A DNA stretch of 64,000 nt, taken from positions 1-64,000 of the forward strand of contig JANBVI010000066.1 of assembly GCA_024239075.1 (NCBI GenBank), read 5' to 3'. The DNA is from Fischerella sp. CENA71 (GTDB taxonomy: Bacteria; Cyanobacteriota; Cyanobacteriia; Cyanobacteriales; Nostocaceae). Each line of letters starts with the position of its first letter. Position 1 is the first letter of the stretch. Positions 8,674-15,814 of this stretch are shown here, piece by piece. The notes below the pieces were generated by a model that had not been told where the DNA came from, ran no database searches, and saw only the letters and a program-made list of their open reading frames with translations. Position numbers and translations under genes: made by a program.

Positions 8674-10803
8674 ATGCTACTGGACTTCTCTAGTCAAAAT
8701 CTCCGTGGTCGCTCCTTTAGAGGTCAAAACCTTGAGGGGGCGAACTTTAGCGGTGCAGATATACGAGGTGCAGATTTTAGTAAAGCTAATTTGAGAGGGG
8801 CAAACTTCACGAGTGCTAAGGCTGGACTGCAACGTCGGTGGGCAATTTTCCTAGTTCTTGTCTCATGGTTGTTGTCGGCACTATCAGGATTATGCTTGTA
8901 TGTCAATGGTTATTTTGTGTCGCTAATTTTTGATACCCAGAGCTTAGAGAAACAGATCGCGGGCTGGACTGCCTTAATCGTATCGATTGCCGTCTTTTTC
9001 CTCATAATTCGCCAAGGAGTAGCAGCCTTCGCCGTCGCCGTCGCCGGAGCCATTACCGTCATCGGAGTCTTGACTGTGGGCATCGCCTTCCGCCTCATCG
9101 TCTCCTTCAACGGAGTCTTGGCCGCGGCCATCGCCTTCGCCTTCCCCTTCGCCTTCGCCGTCACCGTCGCCCTCCCCTTCGCCGTCGCCGTCACCGGAGC
9201 TGTCGCTTTCCCCTTCGCCTTCCCCTTCACCGTCACAGTCGCCGTTACCGGAGCCGTCGCCTTCCCTTTCGCCTTCCCCTTCACCTTCCCCTTTGCCGTC
9301 GCTGGAGCCGTCCCCTTCCCCTTCCCCTTTGCCGGAGCCGTCGCTGGAGCCGTCGCTGGAGCCTTCGTCGTCACCGGAGTGTTAACAAGCATTTACATTG
9401 GTTGGCGAGCAATGAAAGGAGACGAAAAACATTCTTGGGTTCACAATATTGCTGTTGCCTTTGCTGCTACAGGAGGTACAAGCTTTCGTGGCGCTAACTT
9501 AACTGATGCTGATTTCACAGGAGCCACTCTCAAAAGTACAGATTTCCGAGGCGCTACATTAATCCGTACTCGTTTCCAGCAAGTCAAAATGCTTGACCGT
9601 ATTCGCCCTGGTCAAACTTATCTTCAAAAGGCAGAAGTACGTCAATTATTAGTCACAAGGCTGGGACAAGACAAAAAGTTTGACCGTCAAGACTTGCGAG
9701 GAGTCAATTTACAAGGGGCTAACCTAACAGATGCCAGTTTTATTGGCTCTAATCTGAGTGAGGCATCTTTGGAAGATGCAGACTTATCCAGAGCGAAGTT
9801 AGTACAGACACAACTGGACAGAACTGACTTCACAGGCGCTACTCTCACCGGAGCCTACATTGAAGATTGGGGCATTACCAGTGACACAAAGTTTGACGGG
9901 GTGAGGTGTGAGTACGTTTATATGCGCCTCCCCACTAAAGAGAACCCTGACCCTCTTCGTAAGCCGGACAACCTACAAGAAGTTTTTGCAGATGGGGAAT
10001 TTGGAGATTTCATCAAACCAATTGTTGATACCCTCGACCTCTATCACAACTCTGGTGTTGACCCTCGCGCTATCGCGATCGCCTTTAAACAACTAGCAGA
10101 AAATAATCCAAATGCAGAACTAGAAATTGTGGCAATGGAAAAACGAGGTCAGGATAAGTTTTTACTTAGAGCCAAGACAGCAGAAACTGCTAATAAGTCT
10201 GAATTAAGTGCTGAATATTTTGATACTTACAATGAGATAAAAGCCTTAACAGCACGAGAAATAAAATTATTAGTAGCTGAAAAAGAGAATCAAATTCGCA
10301 GATTAGAAAATATGGTACTGACGGCGCTAGAGCGCCCTAGCTTTTATTCAAATGTTGAGCAGGTAGGTTTTATGACTAACAACCCCGATGGGATCTCTCA
10401 AAATATGAGTGGTGGTACAATGCACGGCGGGATGCAAGCAGCGCAGGGCGACCAAAACCAGCAAACTATGGAGACTAATGTCACTGCATCTGACGACAAG
10501 CAGCTAACCAAAGAAGACGTAATTCGGATGCTGGCACAGATTGAAGAGATAATTCGCAGTGCAGAACTACCACCAGATACCAAAGAAGAAGCAACTCTAT
10601 ACTTAGGCGCTGCTAAAAAAGCAACTGAAAAAGAGCCACCGAACAAGGAGGCAGCACAAGTTAATCTTAAAAGTATGGCTGATACTTTGGAAACTGCTTC
10701 CAAGACAGTCACATCAACTAAGAGCCTTTGGGAAAATGTCAAACCAATTCTCAAAGAATTACCGGGATGGCTTGGTGTTGCAAAAAGTTTCTTTGGATTT
10801 TAG
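8674..10803 (+). CDS. Pentapeptide-repeat membrane protein with C-terminal signalling motif (candidate effector)
   Basis: 709 residues. Order: pentapeptide repeats (A(N/D)LxG type, about residues 8-48); hydrophobic segment; a low-complexity region built of V/A/F/P/G (about 117-239) likely spanning the membrane several times; further pentapeptides (about 270-305 and 345-405); a coiled-coil region; then SGGTMHGGMQAAQG (579-592) and a helical tail ending GWLGVAKSFFGF. The GGMQAAQG motif recurs in the partner NACHT ATPase, whose start is 12 nt downstream, and in a CHAT/nSTAND pair at 61.4-64 kb. I infer a membrane-acting effector triggered by the NACHT protein. The low-complexity region uses GCC/TTC/CCC codons unlike the rest of the gene. 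Confidence 0.75.
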   Translation: MLLDFSSQNLRGRSFRGQNLEGANFSGADIRGADFSKANLRGANFTSAKAGLQRRWAIFLVLVSWLLSALSGLCLYVNGYFVSLIFDTQSLEKQIAGWTALIVSIAVFFLIIRQGVAAFAVAVAGAITVIGVLTVGIAFRLIVSFNGVLAAAIAFAFPFAFAVTVALPFAVAVTGAVAFPFAFPFTVTVAVTGAVAFPFAFPFTFPFAVAGAVPFPFPFAGAVAGAVAGAFVVTGVLTSIYIGWRAMKGDEKHSWVHNIAVAFAATGGTSFRGANLTDADFTGATLKSTDFRGATLIRTRFQQVKMLDRIRPGQTYLQKAEVRQLLVTRLGQDKKFDRQDLRGVNLQGANLTDASFIGSNLSEASLEDADLSRAKLVQTQLDRTDFTGATLTGAYIEDWGITSDTKFDGVRCEYVYMRLPTKENPDPLRKPDNLQEVFADGEFGDFIKPIVDTLDLYHNSGVDPRAIAIAFKQLAENNPNAELEIVAMEKRGQDKFLLRAKTAETANKSELSAEYFDTYNEIKALTAREIKLLVAEKENQIRRLENMVLTALERPSFYSNVEQVGFMTNNPDGISQNMSGGTMHGGMQAAQGDQNQQTMETNVTASDDKQLTKEDVIRMLAQIEEIIRSAELPPDTKEEATLYLGAAKKATEKEPPNKEAAQVNLKSMADTLETASKTVTSTKSLWENVKPILKELPGWLGVAKSFFGF
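9024..9390 (+). repeat. Simple-sequence expansion (GCCGTC/TTCCCC units) inside the pentapeptide gene
   Basis: Nested repeats of GCCGTCGCC, TTCCCCTTC and ACCGGAGCC occupy about 365 bp in frame, encoding alternating V/A and F/P/A residues. The stretch is far more C-rich than flanking coding sequence, as expected for slippage-driven expansion with protein-level tolerance for any hydrophobic residue. Confidence 0.8.
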
Positions 10804-10815
10804 TTTTACTAGCTT

Positions 10816-12984
10816 ATGACTCAGCCTGTGCCTCCTGAAAACAACCCACCATCACAGCCTGAAGCTGGTATTCAGCAGCAGGCTGAAAATTCAAATCTGG
10901 GTGGTGGGATGCAGGCTGCTCAGGGTAATAACAATATCCAAATTCAAGGAGATAATAATTTTTTCAACAATACTCTGAATTTTATTTTAGGACGTAGGGA
11001 TAGTAGTGAATCACTAAATTCCAGAGACCGTGTACAACAAATATTGTTAAAACAAGTTAGTACTGAAGTTGAAAGTCGGATAAATAGTTCCCTACACAAT
11101 CGGGTTTATGTTGTTCTAGAAACAGAGCAAAATCCATCTCAGGTTGAGACTCTTTGGGAGATGGAGGTCAAAGTTGGTTCTAAACCTAAAGTTCGTTTGA
11201 AGAATACCGAAATTATCACAGTTTTTGACCAGCTAGATATTGCTGGTAGATTATTAATTTTAGGTCAGCCTGGTGCAGGAAAAACCACCATGCTCCTTAA
11301 GTTAGCTGAGGAACTAGTAAAACGTGCCAATAAAAATCCTACAAAACCTATACCAGTACTATTTTCTTTACCTTCTTGGAAAAAAGGTAATCAAAGTATT
11401 AAAGATTGGTTAGTTGATCGACTAAAAGATAAATACGGTGTGCGGAAAGATATTGGTAAACAGTGGGTAGATAATCAAGAAATTATACCCTTACTAGATG
11501 GTTTAGATGAGTTAGCAGCAGAACGTCAAGAACAATGTGTTAGAAAAATTAATGATTTTCTACACACTGGATGGAGCAATCCTTTAGTTGTTTGTAGTCG
11601 GATAGAAGAGTATCAACATTATGCTACTTTACTACAACTAAATAACTCGCTGGAATTACAGCTTTTTACCCAAGAGCAAGTTTATGGATATTTACAAAGC
11701 ACGGAGAATTTACAATTGTGGAACAGCATTAGCCATGATGCTGATTTAAGCCAGTTAGCTAGAACACCACTTTTATTAAATGTTATTGTTCTTTCTGCTC
11801 AAGAAATATCACAAGAAACTTGGCAGCAGTTCAAGTCCTCTGAGGAGCGTTTAAGTTATCTATTTGATTCTTATATTCGTAGGATGCTTAAACGTCCTTA
11901 TAAGGATAAAAAACAGCCTAAGCAAGAAAATACTCAACGCTGGTTAGGTTGGTTGGCACAGCAATTAATTGAGGAGAATACGACGGATTTTTTGATTGAA
12001 ATAATACAGCCGTATTGGTTGAAAAAGCAAATTCAAAAGTCTGTTTATAATTTCATTGTATGGGGAGTTGTATATGGACTGATTTACGGACTGATTTATG
12101 GGCTGATTTCTGGGTTGGTTTCTGCGTTGATATATGGGCAGATATATGGGCAGATTTACGGGCTGATTTACGGACTGATTTTAGGGTTGATTGCTGGGTG
12201 GATTGGGTTAATTTCTGGGTGGATGTATGGGCAGATATCTGGGCTGATTTATAAGCTGATTTCTGGGCTAATTTCTGGGCTGATTTCTGGATTGATTTTA
12301 GGGCTGCTTTATGGGATGTTTTCTGGGCTGTTTTCTGGGCTAATTTCTGGGCTAATTTCTGGGTTGATTTCTGGGCTAATTTTAGGGCTAATTGGAGATA
12401 AAATTCAAACCGTTGAAAATCTAAAGTTTTCTATTAATAAGCTTTTAGATGGGCTGATTTCTGGGCTAATTTTAGGGCTGATTTCTGGGCTAATTTTAGG
12501 GCTAATTTCTAGTAAGATTTCTGGGCTATTTTTAGGGCTAATTTTAGGGCTAATTTCTGGGTTATTTTGGGGAATTGATGGGTTAGAGGTTGAGAGCAAA
12601 ACTATTCCTAATCAAGGAATTTATCAATCAGCTATTAACGCTGTTATTATATCAGTAGTAACTTGTTTATTGGTTGCACCATTATTCTTTTTTATAATTC
12701 CAATAATTATACAATCTAAAATTAATGTAGAACAAACTTTAATTTATAGTTTGGTGTGGGGATTATTTTTGGGAATATTCCATGGAATATCCAGAAGTGG
12801 AACGCCTGCTATTAAACATTTTGTTTTGCGCGTAATTCTTTGGTCTAACGGCTACATCCCTTGGAACTATGCCAAGTTTCTCGACTACTGCACCAATCGC
12901 CTATTTCTGCAAAGAGTCGGTGGTGGCTACCGCTTCATCCACAAACTGCTGCAAGACCACTTCGCCCAAATGCCGTTTGAGTAA
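10816..12984 (+). CDS. NACHT-family STAND NTPase with tandem-repeat membrane region
   Basis: 722 residues. The leader carries GGMQAAQGNNNIQIQGDNN (30-48). A NACHT ATPase follows: Walker A GQPGAGKTT (150-158), Walker B LLDGLDEL (226-233), and a CSRIEEY sensor-like block. Then a long region (about 415-585) of GLISGLIYGL-type repeats, strongly hydrophobic and probably membrane-embedded, and a C-terminal block GYRFIHKLLQDHF typical of NACHT conflict proteins. NACHT NTPases act as oligomerising signal switches. Twelve nt separate it from the pentapeptide effector gene, so the two are almost certainly one operon. No LRR, WD or TPR sensor is seen, so the repeat region or tail may sense membrane disturbance (inference). 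Confidence 0.85.
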   Translation: MTQPVPPENNPPSQPEAGIQQQAENSNLGGGMQAAQGNNNIQIQGDNNFFNNTLNFILGRRDSSESLNSRDRVQQILLKQVSTEVESRINSSLHNRVYVVLETEQNPSQVETLWEMEVKVGSKPKVRLKNTEIITVFDQLDIAGRLLILGQPGAGKTTMLLKLAEELVKRANKNPTKPIPVLFSLPSWKKGNQSIKDWLVDRLKDKYGVRKDIGKQWVDNQEIIPLLDGLDELAAERQEQCVRKINDFLHTGWSNPLVVCSRIEEYQHYATLLQLNNSLELQLFTQEQVYGYLQSTENLQLWNSISHDADLSQLARTPLLLNVIVLSAQEISQETWQQFKSSEERLSYLFDSYIRRMLKRPYKDKKQPKQENTQRWLGWLAQQLIEENTTDFLIEIIQPYWLKKQIQKSVYNFIVWGVVYGLIYGLIYGLISGLVSALIYGQIYGQIYGLIYGLILGLIAGWIGLISGWMYGQISGLIYKLISGLISGLISGLILGLLYGMFSGLFSGLISGLISGLISGLILGLIGDKIQTVENLKFSINKLLDGLISGLILGLISGLILGLISSKISGLFLGLILGLISGLFWGIDGLEVESKTIPNQGIYQSAINAVIISVVTCLLVAPLFFFIIPIIIQSKINVEQTLIYSLVWGLFLGIFHGISRSGTPAIKHFVLRVILWSNGYIPWNYAKFLDYCTNRLFLQRVGGGYRFIHKLLQDHFAQMPFE
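12060..12570 (+). repeat. 12-bp tandem repeats (GGGCTGATTTCT) in the NACHT gene
   Basis: Degenerate copies of GGGCTGATTTCT and GGGCTAATTTTAGGG follow one another in frame over about 500 bp, with one break near 12400-12450. They encode GLIS/GLIL/GLIY units. The period is a multiple of three, so unit gain and loss would keep the frame. Confidence 0.85.
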
Positions 12985-13051
12985 CATTAGTAAAGAGAGT
13001 CTGAAGACTATACCACACACTCATTCATGCATAGGCGATCGCTTCTTATAA

Positions 13052-13162
13052 TCATGCCTTTTTAGCTTTGGGCAATGTCCAGCAAATACCAGAAGACAAC
13101 ACCACACTTGCAACAGCAGCAATCAGAATAACTTGAACGGCATCAGTTAAATAAACAGTCAT
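13052..13162 (-). CDS. Single-span 36-aa membrane protein
   Basis: MTVYLTDAVQVILIAAVASV then VLSSGICWTLPKAKKA. One hydrophobic helix followed by a basic tail. The start is fixed by a strong ribosome site (GAGGTAA, 6 nt upstream on the reverse strand). Size and topology are like small cyanobacterial photosystem or regulator peptides, but I do not recognise the sequence. It lies alone between the NACHT gene and the next forward gene. Confidence 0.5.
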   Translation of the reverse strand: MTVYLTDAVQVILIAAVASVVLSSGICWTLPKAKKA

Positions 13163-13367
13163 TTTTGTTACCTCAATTTTTGATTTCTACAAATATCTTC
13201 AAACTAGACAGGCAATTCTCCAGATATCTAATTGTGATTTAGGACAGTCAAGTATGTGATTTTGGTCTAATCATTGTCAGAAATCCCTGCTGTAGGAAGC
13301 GATCGCCCCTCTAATTCGCTTGTCAACTTCGTCACTACATAGTACATTTGTTCTATCAAGAGAAACC

Positions 13368-13396
13368 CCCCACCTCAGACGTGGGGTTTTATTTTT
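13368..13396 (+). terminator. Intrinsic terminator hairpin
   Basis: CCCCAC (13368-13373), loop CTCAGAC, GTGGGG (13381-13386), then TTTTATTTTTT. It is 384 nt after the NACHT stop on the same strand; no nearer forward gene is visible, so it may end the pentapeptide/NACHT transcript or an unannotated RNA. Confidence 0.6.
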
Positions 13397-13468
13397 TAAT
13401 CACCTGTAAGAAGAAGCGATCGCACCCCTAATTCGGGAATCCTGGTAAAAGTTGCGTTCCCTGACCTC

Positions 13469-13825
13469 ATGAAACAATTATTGAATTTCTTTAAACCCAA
13501 ACCAGCCCAACCGACTATTGAAAGCTACGGGCAAACTACAAGCGGTGTTGACCAAGAGCAGATTCAATTGGTGATGGAGTGGCTGTTTGCTAGTTTGTTT
13601 GCTGCGGGGTACTTTGGAAAGTCACATATCATTTGGTACAACAGCGATAACCACGACCCCAGTTTAGAGCAAGCTGTTAAGAAAGTGATGAAGCGGGATG
13701 AGCCTATTTTTCTGTACCGTTGTGGTGGCAGAGTGCAGCCGCCGCCGCATGGATATTACTGGCGGATGATGGGCGAACATCCATCGATGCGAATTTATCA
13801 ATTGGAGATAAAGGATAATGGATGA
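13469..13825 (+). CDS. Hypothetical protein, 118 aa
   Basis: Soluble protein starting MKQLLNFFKPKPAQPTIESYG with a central helical segment (QIQLVMEWLFASLFAAGYFG) and a C-terminal half rich in aromatic and glycine residues. No known motif. Possibly co-transcribed with the Cys-rich gene 29 nt downstream. Confidence 0.5.
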   Translation: MKQLLNFFKPKPAQPTIESYGQTTSGVDQEQIQLVMEWLFASLFAAGYFGKSHIIWYNSDNHDPSLEQAVKKVMKRDEPIFLYRCGGRVQPPPHGYYWRMMGEHPSMRIYQLEIKDNG

Positions 13826-13854
13826 TTTTTGGGAAAAACTACAATTAAGCCACC

Positions 13855-14277
13855 ATGCCTAAAATCAAGATGTGCGATCGCTGCTTGTTCTACTCCTACG
13901 ATTACCTGATTGTCTGTGCTGTCCATCCCACAGGGCCAGATGATGACACTTGCCTTGATTTTCGTCCTGACCCCGAACTAGAGGGTAAACAATTTATGGA
14001 TTTTTTAGGGATTGGTGGGAGCGATGACCAAGAACTATGGGAACCCCAAGGGGCGAGGTATGTTGATGGCGAATTGGTTGTAGAGCGTGTAACTTATAAC
14101 GGCGAAGAAATTATTCAGCCGCCGCAGCGCTGGACGAGGGAGGAACAGCTGTATCTTCTGGATAACCACCCCCTATTTACAGGTAAGTGTCCTGCTTGTG
14201 GTGCTGAAATGGAGCGGGACTATACAACACGGGTGCATTGGGATTGTGAGTGTGGGTGGATGGATGATAGCGTGTAG
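13855..14277 (+). CDS. Cysteine-rich putative zinc-binding protein, 140 aa
   Basis: Two potential zinc sites: CDRCLFYSYDYLIVC...C in the N-terminal 35 residues, and a C-terminal ribbon CPACGAEMERDY...CECGW. The centre is acidic. Zinc ribbons of this kind often mediate nucleic-acid or protein contacts; no enzyme domain is visible. Its 3' end overlaps a possible reverse-strand membrane gene. Confidence 0.55.
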   Translation: MPKIKMCDRCLFYSYDYLIVCAVHPTGPDDDTCLDFRPDPELEGKQFMDFLGIGGSDDQELWEPQGARYVDGELVVERVTYNGEEIIQPPQRWTREEQLYLLDNHPLFTGKCPACGAEMERDYTTRVHWDCECGWMDDSV

Positions 14278-14544
14278 AGCGATAGTTAAAAGAGCGATAC
14301 TCCTATAGAGAGTGGCTGCCACCATCGCCGAGCGCATTTTCTTATTCAAAACGTGCCGATGAAGAGCAGCATACGTGAGGGTGATAATGATTGGGACAAT
14401 AATCGAAACAATGATAATAAATCCCGTTTTACCAAACTTAATTTCTTGACCATCCATTCTGAGAAGGGCTATCACACCTGCGGTTGCCATCAAAACCCAT
14501 ATAGTTCCGATTAGGATAAAAATAATGAATGCCGAGTCATTCAT
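14173..14544 (-). CDS. Possible small membrane protein
   Basis: From ATG 14544: MNDSAFIIFILIGTIWVLMA and a second hydrophobic helix (TGFIIIVSIIVPIIITLTYAAL) give two plausible membrane spans. The last 35 codons overlap the convergent Cys-rich gene and look like chance coding, so the true end may be questionable. Real gene status is uncertain. Confidence 0.35.
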   Translation of the reverse strand: MNDSAFIIFILIGTIWVLMATAGVIALLRMDGQEIKFGKTGFIIIVSIIVPIIITLTYAALHRHVLNKKMRSAMVAATLYRSIALLTIALHAIIHPPTLTIPMHPCCIVPLHFSTTSRTLTCK

Positions 14545-14724
14545 AGTATTTTTTATGATGAGATAAAAGCTATACTCCGTCAAAAGCATTTTTCTGTTTT
14601 AGCAACGAATTTTCATCTATCTACAGGTGTGGTCGAACTGAGCCAGAGTTTGATCAAGTCGGGCAGTCAGGTAGATAAGCGATCGCACTTAATTTAACAG
14701 TATCTATAAACTCCAAAACTTCTT

Positions 14725-15642
14725 ATGCCTCGGTTTACCAGGTTAATCATAAATATAGTCATCTTGGCAGCATTGTTAATTATATCGGGGCAGGTTTGGG
14801 CGCAGAATTGGCGTCCTGTTCGTGGCGGTATCCCTTTTGGTATCAGTGGTATGACTCTACTAGGGCAGCAAGATAATTCCTTAGATTTTCTGATTGTTCA
14901 TGATAATAAACAAAAAAACCAAGGTCGTTTGGCAATCATTAGTATCAAAGGTAAAAACCAACCAGAATATTTCCCTTTAAATTGGCCAAATAATATAGAA
15001 TTGCCCATTGATTTAGAGGCTTTAACATTTATTCCAGGAAAAATAGACTCTTGTTTTATAGCTTTAAGTAGTTCTGGCAAAGCTTACTATATCAAGTTGG
15101 AGCGTTCAAAAAATACCATCTCGCTAATCAAGGAATTTGATTTACCAAACATTACTCAAACAAGTAATTTTGAAGCATTTGCTCTGCAAAATATAGAAGG
15201 TAAATTAGTTGCTGTTTGGGGCCACCGAGGTGAAGGGGAACAGCCAGCAACTATTTACTGGGGAATATTAGATTTAACTAGGTATAAAATTACTCTTATT
15301 GGTGATGCCAGTCTCAAAGTACCGTTTCCATCTGGCAATGTTCGCCATATTTCGGATCTTAAAGTAGACCCAGCCGGAATTGTGTACATCACCTCAGCCA
15401 GCGATCCTGGAGATGATGGCCCTTTCCAGTCAGCTGTATACGTTGCTGGTTACATCGGATTGAGTGGTAACAAAATAGCATGGCGTCCCAATTTAAGACT
15501 TGTTCCGCTCTACCGCTTTGATTACCACAAGATTGAAGCTATAGAACTCGTTCCAGGTGCAGAGGGTGGTGTCTTTGTTGGTACGGATGATGAAAATTTG
15601 GGTTCCTATGTCTATAGTTTGGGCGGAAGTAGCTCCCGGTAA
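14725..15642 (+). CDS. Secreted beta-propeller-like hypothetical protein
   Basis: 305 residues with an N-terminal signal peptide (hydrophobic core LIINIVILAALLIISG, likely cleavage after VWAQ). The mature part is beta-rich with repeated short segments (LDFLIVHDNK, GRLAIISIKG, PEGGVFVGTDDENLGS-like turns), suggesting a propeller-type fold, probably periplasmic. No catalytic residues stand out. It is monocistronic. Confidence 0.55.
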   Translation: MPRFTRLIINIVILAALLIISGQVWAQNWRPVRGGIPFGISGMTLLGQQDNSLDFLIVHDNKQKNQGRLAIISIKGKNQPEYFPLNWPNNIELPIDLEALTFIPGKIDSCFIALSSSGKAYYIKLERSKNTISLIKEFDLPNITQTSNFEAFALQNIEGKLVAVWGHRGEGEQPATIYWGILDLTRYKITLIGDASLKVPFPSGNVRHISDLKVDPAGIVYITSASDPGDDGPFQSAVYVAGYIGLSGNKIAWRPNLRLVPLYRFDYHKIEAIELVPGAEGGVFVGTDDENLGSYVYSLGGSSSR

Positions 15643-15740
15643 AGGATGATTTCCACAAAGCGATCGCAATCTCTGATTTAATAATACATAAGTACTATAA
15701 AAATTCATAACTATCCAGTATAATGACCGCGTGCCACCGA

Positions 15741-15808
15741 ATCAGTTACCAGTTATCAGTTATCAGTTATCAATCTGTTAACTGTTCACTGTTAACTGAT
15801 AACTGTTA
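15741..15808. repeat. CAGTTATCAGTTA repeat cluster
   Basis: Tandem CAGTTAT units followed by the inverse TAACTGATAACTG form a potential stem in front of the helicase gene. The same AACAGTTATCAGTTA string reappears near 19587-19600 and 31375-31391 in intergenic DNA. Such short repeats are common between Nostocales genes. Confidence 0.65.
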
Positions 15809-15814
15809 AAAGTG

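Noticed and set aside
8910-9392. Reverse 160-codon frame rich in K/A/T/P opposite the pentapeptide gene
   Set aside because: It is the antisense of the GCC/TTC simple-sequence expansion; length arises from lack of stops in the repeat, with no independent start signal.
12060-12570. CRISPR-like array
   Set aside because: Tandem 12-bp units without unique spacers, inside a coding region; no cas genes or other CRISPR arrays seen in the window.
12060-12599. Alternative frames over the NACHT repeats (W/D/L-rich forward, S/P/K-rich reverse)
   Set aside because: Produced by the 12-bp repeat; the GLIS frame is continuous with the NACHT domain and the conserved C-terminal block.
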